64,000 nt of DNA from Rubricoccus marinus (GTDB taxonomy: Bacteria; Bacteroidota; Rhodothermia; Rhodothermales; Rubricoccaceae), in assembly GCF_002257665.1 (NCBI RefSeq), contig NZ_MQWB01000001.1, positions 1,779,954 through 1,843,953 on the forward strand, read 5' to 3'. Position numbers and translations under genes: made by a program. Below are positions 7,911 to 18,350 of this stretch, in pieces (position 1 is the first letter of the stretch; each line of letters begins with the position of its first letter). The notes beneath the pieces were generated by a model. That model ran no database searches and was not told the origin of the DNA. It saw only the letters and a program-made list of their open reading frames with translations.

Positions 7911-10900
7911 ATGCCCACCGCTTCCCGCTACCCCGACGCCGACGCCTTCGACCAGGTCACGGTAGAGAAGGCGATTCTGGACCGGTGGGACGCCGAGGAC
8001 ACGTTCCAGCGCAGCCTCGATCTCCGCGACCGCGCGCCGACGTTCGCCTTCTACGAAGGCCCGCCGACGGCGAACGGTAAACCCGGCATTCACCACGTTC
8101 TCGCGCGGACGCTGAAGGACCTCTTCTGCCGCTACAAGACGATGAAGGGCTTCCGCGTGGACCGCAAGGCGGGCTGGGACACGCACGGCCTCCCGGTCGA
8201 GATCGAGGTCGAAAAGGCGCTCGGGCTCGAAGGGCGTCACGCCGTCGAGGAGTACGGCATCGCGGAGTACAACGCGGCCTGCCGCGAGAGCGTACTCAAG
8301 TACAAGGGCCTTTGGGACTCTCTGACGGTCCGCATGGGCTACTGGGTGGACCTCTCGGCGCCCTACGTCACGTACGAGAACGAGTACATCGAGAGCGTCT
8401 GGGCGTTGCTCCAAGTGCTACACCAGAAGGGGCTGCTCTACCGCGGGCACAAGATTCAGTGGTACAGCCCCGCCAACGGGACCGTTCTCTCCAGCCACGA
8501 GGTGAGCCTGGGTTACGAGGAGGTGCAGGACCCGAGCATCATCGTCCGCGCGCCTCTGGCGGACGAGCCTGGCACGTCGCTCTTGGCGTGGACCACGACG
8601 CCCTGGACGGTCCCCAGCAACGCCGCGATGGCCGTCGGCCCGAAGATCCGGTACGTCAAGGTCCGCGTCGCGAAAGAAGGCGGCGGGACGGAGCACCTCA
8701 TCGTCGCCGAGAGCCGCATGGCCGCGACGATCAAAGACGAGAACGCCGTCATCGTGGAGCACCTTACGGGCGCCGACCTCATCGGGCGCCGCTACGAGCC
8801 CATGATGCCCGAAGCGGGCGAGTGGTTCGTGGACCGCGCCACGGGCGACGAAGCGTTTGCGCGCGAAGGCCTCTGGCGCGTTGTCGGCGCCAACTACGTC
8901 ACGACGGACGACGGCACCGGCATCGTCCACACCGCACCCGCCTTCGGCGCCGATGACAACCTGACGGGCCAACGTGAGGGCATTCCGCTGCTCAACCCCG
9001 TCGAGCCCGACGGCACGTTTGCCGAGGGCTTCCCGGTTTGCGGCGGCCTCTGGTTCAAGGACGCCGACCGCCCGATCATCCGCGACCTCGCCGCCCGAGG
9101 CCTCCTCTGGCGCGAGGACTCCTACGTCCACAACTACCCGCACGATTGGCGCAAGGGCACGCCGCTGATGTCGTACCCGGTAGACTCGTGGTTCGTGGAG
9201 ACGACGCGGGTCAAGGATCGGATGGTGGAGCTCAACCAAACGATCAACTGGCAGCCGGAAGCCATTGGTACAGGCCGGTTTGGCCAATGGCTGGAGAACA
9301 ACGTGGACTGGGCACTCAGCCGGATGCGCTACTGGGGCACGCCGCTTCCCATCTGGGTGAGTGACGAGGACCCGGACTACGTGGAAGTCATCGGCAGCAT
9401 CGAGCAGCTCCGCGAGAAGTGCGGCGGCACGTTCCCGCCAGAGGCGCTCAACCCGGCCTCTGGCGAGGTAGACCTGCACCGCCCCTACGTGGACGCGCTG
9501 ACGTGGCCGGCGCCCAACGGCGGGACCATGCGCCGCATCCCGGACCTGCTGGACGTGTGGTTCGACTCGGGCGCGATGCCGTTCGCGCAGTGGCACCAAC
9601 CCTTCGAGAACGATGACGCCTTTGCGCGCAACTACCCGGCGGACTTTATCGCCGAAGGCGTAGACCAGACGCGCGGGTGGTTCTACACGCTCCACGCACT
9701 CGGCACGCTCATCACGGACTCGGTCGCCTTCAAGAACGTCGTCGTGAATGGCCTTGTGTTGGACGCCAGCGGCCAGAAGATGTCGAAGTCCAAGGGCAAC
9801 GCTGTGGACCCGTTCGCCGCCATCGCGACGCACGGCGCAGACCCGGTGCGCTGGAACATGATGGCCGCGAGCCCGCCGTGGGAAAGCCTGCGCTACTCCG
9901 ACGACGCCGTTCTGGAGACGCGCCGCAAGTTTTTCGGCACGCTCGTCAACACGTACCGCTTTTTCGCGACCTACGCGAACGTGGACGGCTACCACTACGA
10001 CGAGGACGCCGCGACGCCTCTGGCGCGCCGGAGCGAGCTGGACCGCTGGGTGCTCTCGCGCCTGCAGAGCACGATCGCGGAGACCGACGAGGCCCTCGAC
10101 GGCTACCACCCGACGCGCGCGGCCCGCTCCATCCAGACGTTCGTGGACGACATGTCCAACTGGTACGTCCGCCGCAGCCGACGCCGGTTCTGGAAGAGCA
10201 CGGACGACGCCGACAAGCGCGCCGCCTACGACACTCTCTACGAGTGCCTACGGACCGTCGCGCAGCTCATGGCGCCTCTGGCGCCGTTCACCGCTGAGTG
10301 GTTGTACAGCCAACTCCGCCCCGGCAAAAGCGTCCACCTTACCGATTTCCCCGAGGCCTCTGGCGAGCGGTTGGACACCGACCTCGAAGACCGGATGGCA
10401 CTCGCGCGGGCCGTCGTAACCGCCGCGCTCGCGCTCCGCAACGATGCTGGCATCGGCGTGCGTCAGCCTCTGGCGGAGTTGCTTGTTGTGACCGACGTGG
10501 ACGGCGTGGACGAGGCAACGCTCCGGTCCGTCGAGGACGTGATCTTGGACGAGGTGAACGTCAAGCGGCTCGAAACGGTGAGCGGCAGCGGCGGGCTCGT
10601 CAACAAGAGCGCACGGCCCAACTTCAAGACGCTCGGCCGCCGGCTGGGCAAGAACATGGGCGCGGCCAAGGCACTTATCACCACGCTCTCGCCAGAGGCC
10701 ATCGTGGCCTACGAGCGCGACGGCACGCTTACGCTGCCGCTGGCGGGCGAGGACGTGACGTTCGTCGCGGGCGACATCGAGGTCGTCAGCGAAGGCGTGG
10801 AGGGCCGCCCCGTGCGTCAGGAGACCACGGGCGACCGGACGGTCACCGTCTCGCTGGACACGGCGTTGACCGACGACCTTCGCGCCGAGGGCATTGCGCG

Positions 10901-11144
10901 TGAGTTCGTCAACCGCGTGCAGGCGCTCCGCAAGGACGCGGACTACGAGGTGACAGACCGCATCGAGATCGTCTACGCGGCGCCAGAGGCCGTCTCCGCG
11001 GCCCTTCTGGCGCACCACGAGTACGTGAGCGCGGAAACCCTCGCGCTCGCGCTTTCGTCCGGTGACGCCTCTGGCGACGCCGCGACGGAGACGGATTTCG
11101 GCCACGGCCCCGTTACCATCGCCGTTCGCCGCCCCGCGGCTTAG
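7911..11144 (+). CDS. ileS: Isoleucyl-tRNA synthetase
   Basis: 1077 residues. It charges tRNA-Ile. Class I signatures are present: GKPGIHHVLARTLKDL (HIGH-type motif, ~57) and GQKMSKSKGN (~621). The CP1 editing domain is visible between them (GTGIVHTAPAFGADDN, WTTTPWTVPSNAA), followed by the helical anticodon-binding region (DDMSNWYVRRSRRRFW) and a long C-terminal domain. The length and LARTLKDL-type sequence fit the longer, IleS2-like branch rather than the ~940-residue E. coli form. Many in-frame repeat-motif copies occur, most in loops (ALNPASGEVDLH, FPEASGERLD, SSGDASGDAATE). Confidence 0.96.
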   Translation: MPTASRYPDADAFDQVTVEKAILDRWDAEDTFQRSLDLRDRAPTFAFYEGPPTANGKPGIHHVLARTLKDLFCRYKTMKGFRVDRKAGWDTHGLPVEIEVEKALGLEGRHAVEEYGIAEYNAACRESVLKYKGLWDSLTVRMGYWVDLSAPYVTYENEYIESVWALLQVLHQKGLLYRGHKIQWYSPANGTVLSSHEVSLGYEEVQDPSIIVRAPLADEPGTSLLAWTTTPWTVPSNAAMAVGPKIRYVKVRVAKEGGGTEHLIVAESRMAATIKDENAVIVEHLTGADLIGRRYEPMMPEAGEWFVDRATGDEAFAREGLWRVVGANYVTTDDGTGIVHTAPAFGADDNLTGQREGIPLLNPVEPDGTFAEGFPVCGGLWFKDADRPIIRDLAARGLLWREDSYVHNYPHDWRKGTPLMSYPVDSWFVETTRVKDRMVELNQTINWQPEAIGTGRFGQWLENNVDWALSRMRYWGTPLPIWVSDEDPDYVEVIGSIEQLREKCGGTFPPEALNPASGEVDLHRPYVDALTWPAPNGGTMRRIPDLLDVWFDSGAMPFAQWHQPFENDDAFARNYPADFIAEGVDQTRGWFYTLHALGTLITDSVAFKNVVVNGLVLDASGQKMSKSKGNAVDPFAAIATHGADPVRWNMMAASPPWESLRYSDDAVLETRRKFFGTLVNTYRFFATYANVDGYHYDEDAATPLARRSELDRWVLSRLQSTIAETDEALDGYHPTRAARSIQTFVDDMSNWYVRRSRRRFWKSTDDADKRAAYDTLYECLRTVAQLMAPLAPFTAEWLYSQLRPGKSVHLTDFPEASGERLDTDLEDRMALARAVVTAALALRNDAGIGVRQPLAELLVVTDVDGVDEATLRSVEDVILDEVNVKRLETVSGSGGLVNKSARPNFKTLGRRLGKNMGAAKALITTLSPEAIVAYERDGTLTLPLAGEDVTFVAGDIEVVSEGVEGRPVRQETTGDRTVTVSLDTALTDDLRAEGIAREFVNRVQALRKDADYEVTDRIEIVYAAPEAVSAALLAHHEYVSAETLALALSSGDASGDAATETDFGHGPVTIAVRRPAA

Positions 11145-11223
11145 CGCGCAACGTCTCGCGCGTTCGCTCGTCTACGCCCGACGGCCTCTGACGCCAGAGG
11201 CCACCACTCCCCCGCTCTGGCTC

Positions 11224-11868
11224 ATGCGCGCTCTCTGGTATACTCTCGCCATCGTCCTCGTGGATCAGGTCACGAAGGTGATCGTCAAGTCCACGATGCG
11301 GCTCGGCGAGTCGATCTCGGTCGTGGGCGACGTGTTCAAGTGGACGTTCACCGAAAACCCGGGCATGGCGTTCGGGATGGAGCTGTGGGACGGGGAGCCC
11401 ATTGGCAAGCTGCTCTTGAGCATCTTCTCGGTCGTCGCGACCGTGGCCATCTTCTTCTACCTCCGCCACGTGCGGGACGCCCCGGCGGGGTACCGCGTCT
11501 CGCTCGCGCTGATCCTCGGGGGCGCGCTCGGCAACGTGATCGACCGCGTGTTCTACGCCGAGATCTGGGGCTACGGCCACATCTTCTTCGGCAAGGTCGT
11601 GGACTTCGTGCACCTCGACGTATGGAGCGGCTATCCGCCGGACTGGCTCCCCATTTGGGGGGGCAAGTACGTCGCCCTGTTCCCCATCGGCAACATCGCG
11701 GACCTCGCGATCATCGCGGGCGTGGTCGGCGTCCTGGTGACGCAGAAGGCGTTCCAGGAGTACGTCCACGACCGGAACCGCCCCGCGACGCCAGAGGCCG
11801 TCACCGTTGTGGACGAGCCCGTTGTAGCCGAGCCGCACACCGACCCGGCGCCTCCGCCGGTCGTGTAG
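11224..11868 (+). CDS. lspA: Lipoprotein signal peptidase (signal peptidase II)
   Basis: 214 residues. It cleaves prolipoprotein signals in the inner membrane, serving lipoproteins such as the GWxTD protein upstream. Four membrane segments are recognisable (MRALWYTLAIVLVDQVTKVI; LLLSIFSVVATVAIFFYL; VSLALILGGALGNVIDR; IADLAIIAGVVGVLVT). The catalytic aspartates are in GNVIDR (~107) and NIADLAI (~158). ATG 11224 gives a standard N terminus; the longer open frame overlaps ileS. The ~35-residue C-terminal tail is Pro/Val-rich and not conserved. Confidence 0.93.
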   Translation: MRALWYTLAIVLVDQVTKVIVKSTMRLGESISVVGDVFKWTFTENPGMAFGMELWDGEPIGKLLLSIFSVVATVAIFFYLRHVRDAPAGYRVSLALILGGALGNVIDRVFYAEIWGYGHIFFGKVVDFVHLDVWSGYPPDWLPIWGGKYVALFPIGNIADLAIIAGVVGVLVTQKAFQEYVHDRNRPATPEAVTVVDEPVVAEPHTDPAPPPVV

Positions 11869-11872
11869 CGGC

Positions 11873-11888
11873 GCCAGAGGCCTCTGGC
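11873..11888. terminator. Motif palindrome at convergent junction lspA / CarboxypepD gene
   Basis: GCCAGAGGCCTCTGGC fills the 21-base gap between two convergent stops (11868 and 11890). It can fold on either strand, so a bidirectional terminator role is inferred. There is no T-run. Confidence 0.5.
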
Positions 11889-11889
11889 G

Positions 11890-12948
11890 TCAGCGCGCGC
11901 TCGGCACGTAGTCCGTCGGCAGGAGATCGGCCACGCGCTCCCAGTCCCAGTAGCCATAGCGGACCACGTCGAGCGGGTCGAGCACCTGGCCGGATGGCGT
12001 GAGGCTCACGTCGCCGCCCTTGAGCACGAGGTATGAAACCTGCCCGCCGCCGCGGCTCCGCGCTGCGGTGGAACGTGGGTCTTCCTCGCGGAGATACCGG
12101 ACGTGCCACGCGGCGGGAACGCTCAACCGGAGCACGCCGGGATCGACGACAGTGATGGCGTCCTGTAGTTGGTCCTCGCTGAGCGTCAGCGTGTTGATCG
12201 AGATCCGCGTGCCCGGCCGCGAGGTCGGCAGCACGCGGTAGCCTGCGGCGTAGGCGTCGCCAGAGGCCAGCCGCGCTGCGAAATGCGGCCACGAGCCGTT
12301 GTAAGCACTTTCGCGCGCCCGCTCCCACCGGCGCCTCTGGCGGCCCGTCCCCTCCATCTCGCGGAACGTGACCTCGCCCTGCCACTGCCACCGGTCCCCG
12401 GTAGAAGTGAACCGAAGGCCGTAGAGCGTCAGGCTGTACCCAAGCGATGCGTTCTCGACCTCCAGCGTAGCCTCGGCTTCCGCCATGAACAACCCGCCTT
12501 CGGACTCACGCAGGTCCAGAACCTCCGGGTTCAGAATGCGCACGCCTCTGGCGTTGCGCGACGTGCCGATAAACTCGCGCTCGAACCGCCGCAGCCGCTG
12601 GCGCCAGAGGCGCGGCTGCTCGCGCTCGACGACGGCCTCGCCGAGACTCAGCGTGGCAGGGCTCAGCCGAACCGTCAGGCCATCGGTCGGGAGCACGACC
12701 GGGCGCGTTTCGGTCTCGTATCCCACGGCCGAGATCACGAGCGTACGCGAGCCCGCCAGAGGCGTCACGAGCGCGAACCGGCCGTCGGCGTCGGTCGCGT
12801 CGCCGGTTTGGGAGCCGGCGAGAAGCACGTTGGCGCCAGGGATCGGCTGGCCGCTCTCGGCGTCTAGCACGACGCCGCTGGCGGCTTGAGCGTGCGCGCG
12901 GGGGAGCGCGAGGGAAAGCAGGATGAGGCAGGTCAACGCGATACGCAT
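11890..12948 (-). CDS. Exported protein with carboxypeptidase-regulatory-like domain
   Basis: 352 residues. A clean signal peptide (MRIALTCLILLSLALPRAHAQ) is followed by a CarboxypepD_reg-like beta-sandwich at ~22-100 (ASGVVLDAESGQPIPGANVL, TDADGRFALVTP, ISAVGYETETRPV). That domain is common at the N terminus of Bacteroidota TonB-dependent receptors and outer-membrane proteins. The remainder (~110-352) resembles the unassigned C-terminal regions of such proteins, with no plug or barrel repeats evident. It is probably periplasmic or outer-membrane associated. Repeat-motif copies read as LWRQ and RLASGD. Confidence 0.7.
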   Translation of the reverse strand: MRIALTCLILLSLALPRAHAQAASGVVLDAESGQPIPGANVLLAGSQTGDATDADGRFALVTPLAGSRTLVISAVGYETETRPVVLPTDGLTVRLSPATLSLGEAVVEREQPRLWRQRLRRFEREFIGTSRNARGVRILNPEVLDLRESEGGLFMAEAEATLEVENASLGYSLTLYGLRFTSTGDRWQWQGEVTFREMEGTGRQRRRWERARESAYNGSWPHFAARLASGDAYAAGYRVLPTSRPGTRISINTLTLSEDQLQDAITVVDPGVLRLSVPAAWHVRYLREEDPRSTAARSRGGGQVSYLVLKGGDVSLTPSGQVLDPLDVVRYGYWDWERVADLLPTDYVPSAR

Positions 12949-12999
12949 GGCGAAATGTAGAGCGCGACCCTAGCCTTTACGCCTGCCACCGCACCATCC

Positions 13000-13557
13000 A
13001 TGCGCCTGCTCATTCTGCTGCTCGTACTGGCCGCCCCTGGCGCCCTGGCTCAATCCGAGTCCGACGCGCGCTCCCCGCGCACGCCAGAGGCTCGGCCATG
13101 GCGGGTTGCGGCCTCTGGCGGTCTCCATGCGGCGCTCGGTACGGCGGTCGCCGTTTCCGCGGACAAAAGCGTTCTGAGTCCTCTCGCGCTGGGCGTCCGA
13201 ACGACCGCGTTCGGCGGCGGGGGCATCCCCGTTGATGATGGCGGAGGCCAGACCGGCGCGACCGGCGACGTGTACCTCGCTCTGCAGACGAACGGGCGCG
13301 TCCGCTTTCGGCTCATCGGCGGGCTTGGGCTCGGCATCCTGGAGGGATACTCGGGCGGCCTCCCGTGCGAGCCCGAGTTCGGAGCCTGCACCGGATCCCA
13401 AGGCTTTTCGGGCCTCTACACATATTCCATCGTCGGACTCGGGACCGACCTTCACCTCACGCACGCCGTCGCGATCGGCGCGGAGTACCGCGTGGACCCA
13501 TCGTTTTCCGGCCCCAACGCGTCCACGCTGGATGCGGGCCTACGCCTCCGCTTCTGA
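13000..13557 (+). CDS. Small outer-membrane beta-barrel protein, copy 1
   Basis: 185 residues with a signal peptide (MRLLILLLVLAAPGALAQ). The mature part is Gly-rich with alternating hydrophobic strands (RFRLIGGLGLGILEGYSGG) and ends in aromatic Phe (GLRLRF*), typical of outer-membrane barrels. Two cysteines (LPCEPEFGACTG) may form a disulphide in a loop. It is a clear paralogue of the next gene: both share PWRVAASGG, DDGG-TG, GLGLDL/GLGLDY and the Cys-x-PEFG-Cys loop. No function is assignable. Confidence 0.7.
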   Translation: MRLLILLLVLAAPGALAQSESDARSPRTPEARPWRVAASGGLHAALGTAVAVSADKSVLSPLALGVRTTAFGGGGIPVDDGGGQTGATGDVYLALQTNGRVRFRLIGGLGLGILEGYSGGLPCEPEFGACTGSQGFSGLYTYSIVGLGTDLHLTHAVAIGAEYRVDPSFSGPNASTLDAGLRLRF

Positions 13558-13583
13558 GCCTCTGGCGCTGTTTCCAGAATCCC

Positions 13584-14150
13584 ATGCGTCGGCTCTCCCT
13601 CGTCTTTCTTCTCGCGGTGTCCCACGTGGCTGCGCAAACAGCGCCAGAGACGCGGTCCACGGTCGCGCCAGAGGCCAAACCGTGGCGGGTTGCGGCTTCT
13701 GGCGGTATCGCGGGCCCGTGGCTCAACGCCGCAGTCTCGTTGAGCGCGGAGCGAACCGTTCGAGGCCCCGTTGCCGTTGGCGGTCGGCTCGCCCGCTTTG
13801 CTGAGAGCGACGTCGGGATCGACGATGGCGGCTCCATGACCGGGGGCTCCGGCGAGGTCTTCGCATCGCTAGCCACTCGCGGCAGCGGGCTCGGCCTCCG
13901 CGCGCTTGCAGGCCTCGGCGTAGCCGTCCTGGACTACGACGGGGGCGGCTTCGGGTGCTTCCCCGAGTTCGGCGACGTGTGCTCCCCGTCGTCCAGTTTC
14001 AGCGGCGCACGGCCGTACGCGGTTGTGGGATTGGGCCTGGACTACTACCCGCAGCGCAGCGTAGGCATCGGCGCGGAAGGGCGCGCAGCGCTCATGGACG
14101 GCCCCGCGAACGTGTCGTCCTTCGAGGTGGGCTTGCGCGTGCGCCTCTGA
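13584..14150 (+). CDS. Small outer-membrane beta-barrel protein, copy 2
   Basis: 188 residues from ATG 13584. Signal peptide MRRLSLVFLLAVSHVAAQ, then KPWRVAASGGI, IDDGGSMTGGSGEVFASL, CFPEFGDVCSPS and a C-terminal strand EVGLRVRL. The alignment with the preceding gene runs over the whole length, so the pair arose by tandem duplication. The 26-base gap suggests one transcript. The intergenic repeat cluster 14151-14223 follows. Confidence 0.7.
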   Translation: MRRLSLVFLLAVSHVAAQTAPETRSTVAPEAKPWRVAASGGIAGPWLNAAVSLSAERTVRGPVAVGGRLARFAESDVGIDDGGSMTGGSGEVFASLATRGSGLGLRALAGLGVAVLDYDGGGFGCFPEFGDVCSPSSSFSGARPYAVVGLGLDYYPQRSVGIGAEGRAALMDGPANVSSFEVGLRVRL

Positions 14151-14223
14151 TCCTCTGGCGCCAGAGGAGCGGCACGCCAGAGGCCCCACGCACCCAAGGC
14201 GCTGAGTGCCAGAGGCCTCTGGC
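14151..14223. repeat. Cluster of five 9-mer-type copies before lepA
   Basis: TCCTCTGGCGCCAGAGGA (14151-14168), a single GCCAGAGGC (14176-14184) and GCCAGAGGCCTCTGGC (14208-14223) lie in one 73-base stretch with no gene. This is the densest cluster in the window. Confidence 0.9.
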
Positions 14224-14312
14224 GACGGGGCCTGCGCGCCACCGCGTGCCGGTGGCTCTAGCCCGCTGTACCGCTTCCCCGCTTCTTGGGCCTCCACAGG
14301 CACGCTCGGCGG

Positions 14313-14320
14313 TACTTTCG
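14313..14320 (+). promoter_or_regulatory. Candidate -7 box for lepA
   Basis: TACTTTCG lies 35 bases before the GTG start, with a TTG at 14286-14288 about 24 bases upstream. It fits a Bacteroidota-type promoter, although the spacing is slightly long. Confidence 0.35.
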
Positions 14321-14355
14321 CGTTCGATCTCCCCTCGCACGTCCAACACCGCTCC

Positions 14356-16167
<1,812 letters not shown>

Positions 16168-16235
16168 GTCGCCAGAGGCCCGTACACCCTCGGCCTCTGG
16201 CGCGCTGGCGGCCGGTTGGGAGCAGCCGGCTCCTG

Positions 16236-17048
16236 ATGGCGGTGCTCGTCGCCCTCGCGTGCGTAGCCGGCGCGTCCGCGCCAGCGGCGCAGGACGTCGT
16301 GCAAATGTTGCAGGACGACGCCAACCGCGTGCGCTCCGCTCAGGCCGCAGCCGAAGCCGACCTCACGACGGTCCACCCGCTTCCTGTCCGCGCCTACCCG
16401 CAGTCCGACTGGGCCCTCCGCCGCCTCGACGCCGACGCGGAGCGCCAGAGGCAGCGCGAGGCCGACTCCCTCGCGGCGCGCGCCGATAGCCTCTTGCGGG
16501 CCTCGCGGCGGCTCACCGTACTCGATTGGGAAAAGACGGACCCCGGCGCACAGGAGCCGTTTCTGGAGGACTTCCGCGAGACGTACTGGAAGGCCGCTAG
16601 CGCCCTGATCCCGTCGCCCATCGACACGATGGGGACGCTGGAGTTGCGCACGAGGCTGACCCAGCTGTTCGGGACCCCGACGCGCAACGCGGCCGCCGCA
16701 GCGCAGGAGCGGTACCTCGGCAGCGAGTTCGTGCAGTTCGAGTACTGGTTCGTCGTCAACGACACGATCCCGCTGCTCGTCCTCGATACCGCCGGACCGT
16801 TCGGGCGCGGGCTGCTCATCGCTGGCCGGGAGTCGCAGTCCACGCTCATGCCGAAGATCAAGGCTGACCTATCGGCCCGGCTTCTGGCGGCGCCTGCCAC
16901 CGTCCCGTATGTGGACTACTACCACGACTTCGAGCGCAAGCAGTGGTTCAAGACCGGCTTCGACGGCGAGGCCTACTTCACCGAACGCATCCGGACGCCC
17001 CGGTGGGCGCGCAACTTCGTCGACACGAAGTGGCTGATCCACCGCTGA
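16236..17048 (+). CDS. Secreted protein of unknown function
   Basis: 270 residues from ATG 16236 with a signal peptide (MAVLVALACVAGASAPAAQ). A GTG at 16164 that overlaps the lepA stop (GTGA) is in frame and would add 24 residues before the hydrophobic stretch; it is possible but includes a motif pair that looks intergenic. The mature protein has a Gln/Arg/Asp-rich helical N-terminal part and a conserved-looking C-terminal part rich in aromatics (FVQFEYWFVVNDTIPLLVLD, YVDYYHDFERKQWFKTGFDG). I do not recognise a family. Its position after lepA suggests co-transcription. Confidence 0.6.
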   Translation: MAVLVALACVAGASAPAAQDVVQMLQDDANRVRSAQAAAEADLTTVHPLPVRAYPQSDWALRRLDADAERQRQREADSLAARADSLLRASRRLTVLDWEKTDPGAQEPFLEDFRETYWKAASALIPSPIDTMGTLELRTRLTQLFGTPTRNAAAAAQERYLGSEFVQFEYWFVVNDTIPLLVLDTAGPFGRGLLIAGRESQSTLMPKIKADLSARLLAAPATVPYVDYYHDFERKQWFKTGFDGEAYFTERIRTPRWARNFVDTKWLIHR

Positions 17049-17143
17049 GCGCCGCCTCGGCAGTAGCCCCAGGCCTCTGGCGCTGCACCGCTCGTACCAT
17101 TCGGCCGCTTTGCTCGTAGAGCCGGCCCCCTCCCTCTCCGCCC

Positions 17144-18334
17144 GTGCCCAGTACCCCTCCCGACGCCTCGGTGACCCCTGACCGCCCGTCTCGCAAGAGG
17201 CCGGGGCGCACCACGCGCCAGAGGTCTGGCCGCAAGCCGGAAAAGATCAAGCCGACGTTCAAGGAGAACGTCTCGTTCTGGATCAAGGCGATCGTCGTCA
17301 TCCTGTTCCTGCGGGCGTTCATCTTCGAGCCCTACCGGATCCCGTCGGAGTCGATGGAGGACACGCTGCTGGTGGGCGACTTCCTGATCGTGAGCAAGCT
17401 GCACTACGGGGCACGCACGCCGAACACGATCGGCATCCCGTTTACGCGGATCTACGTCCCCGGCCTCGTTTTCCCGCAGACGCGCCTGCCCGGGTTCTCG
17501 GAGCCCGCCAGAGGCGACGTGGCCGTGTTCAACTACCCGGCGGCGGTCGACGTGGAGCGGGGTGTGATCCCGGCAGACACGCCTATCGAGCGGCGCGCGC
17601 CATACATCAAGCGCATCGTGGCCGTGCCTGGTGACACGCTCGCGATGGTCGACAAGATGCTGATCCTCAACGGCTCGCCCGTGCCCCTCGGTGCGACTCT
17701 GAAGCAGCGCTGGCGCGCCTTCTCGGCCGATGGCGACCGGCCGACCGCTCGCGAGATGCTGGACATGAACGTGCAGTACCTGGAAGGCACGGACGGACAG
17801 GCAGCAGACGGCGTCCGTCAATTCGACATCACCACGACGCCCGGCGGCGCCCAGCTTCTGGCGGCGGACCCCGAAGTCGCGCGCGTGGAGCCGTTCGTGC
17901 TTCCGGACTCGATTTCCTTTAGCGATCCCCGCTTGTTCGACCCGCGCGCGATCGACCTCATCTACGACCCCGCCCTGGCGTGGAACGCGGACCAGTACGG
18001 CCCGCTCGTGGTGCCCGGTGTGGGCATGACCATCGACGTCACCGCCGAAACGATGGAGACTTATGCCGACGTGCTGGAGCAGTACGAAGGCGTCGAGGTC
18101 GCCGAGGCGCGCGGGGGCGGCTACCTCCTCAACGGCGTCGCGCGGGACACGTACACGTTCAAAGCCGACTACTACTTCGCGATGGGCGACAACCGCGACA
18201 ACTCGGTCGACAGCCGCTACTGGGGCTTCGTGCCCAAAACGCACCTCGTAGGCAAGGCCGTCTTCAAGTTCCTGTCGTTCAAGGGCGAGTTCCCCTTTGT
18301 CCGTCCGAGTCGGTTTTTCCGCCCCATTCGCTGA
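17144..18334 (+). CDS. lepB: Signal peptidase I, paralogue 1
   Basis: 396 residues from GTG 17144. It cleaves secretory signal peptides at the inner membrane. There is one N-terminal membrane anchor (ENVSFWIKAIVVILFLRAFI) followed by box B with the catalytic Ser (YRIPSESMEDTLLVGD, Ser ~69), box D with the catalytic Lys (YIKRIVAVPGD, ~156) and box E (GDNRDNSVDSRYWGFVP, ~347). About 185 residues separate boxes D and E, more than in E. coli, so the non-catalytic cap is enlarged, as in many Bacteroidota. It is followed 16 bases later by a second paralogue. Confidence 0.92.
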   Translation: MPSTPPDASVTPDRPSRKRPGRTTRQRSGRKPEKIKPTFKENVSFWIKAIVVILFLRAFIFEPYRIPSESMEDTLLVGDFLIVSKLHYGARTPNTIGIPFTRIYVPGLVFPQTRLPGFSEPARGDVAVFNYPAAVDVERGVIPADTPIERRAPYIKRIVAVPGDTLAMVDKMLILNGSPVPLGATLKQRWRAFSADGDRPTAREMLDMNVQYLEGTDGQAADGVRQFDITTTPGGAQLLAADPEVARVEPFVLPDSISFSDPRLFDPRAIDLIYDPALAWNADQYGPLVVPGVGMTIDVTAETMETYADVLEQYEGVEVAEARGGGYLLNGVARDTYTFKADYYFAMGDNRDNSVDSRYWGFVPKTHLVGKAVFKFLSFKGEFPFVRPSRFFRPIR

Positions 18335-18350
18335 TGGGTAGCGGCGCCCT

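Noticed and set aside
13000..14150. Insertion-sequence origin for the duplicated barrel genes
   Set aside because: No transposase or flanking inverted repeats; simple tandem duplication explains the pair.
14206..14355. 50-residue N-terminal extension of LepA
   Set aside because: It would be translated from the intergenic repeat cluster and the promoter box; GTG 14356 gives the standard LepA N terminus.
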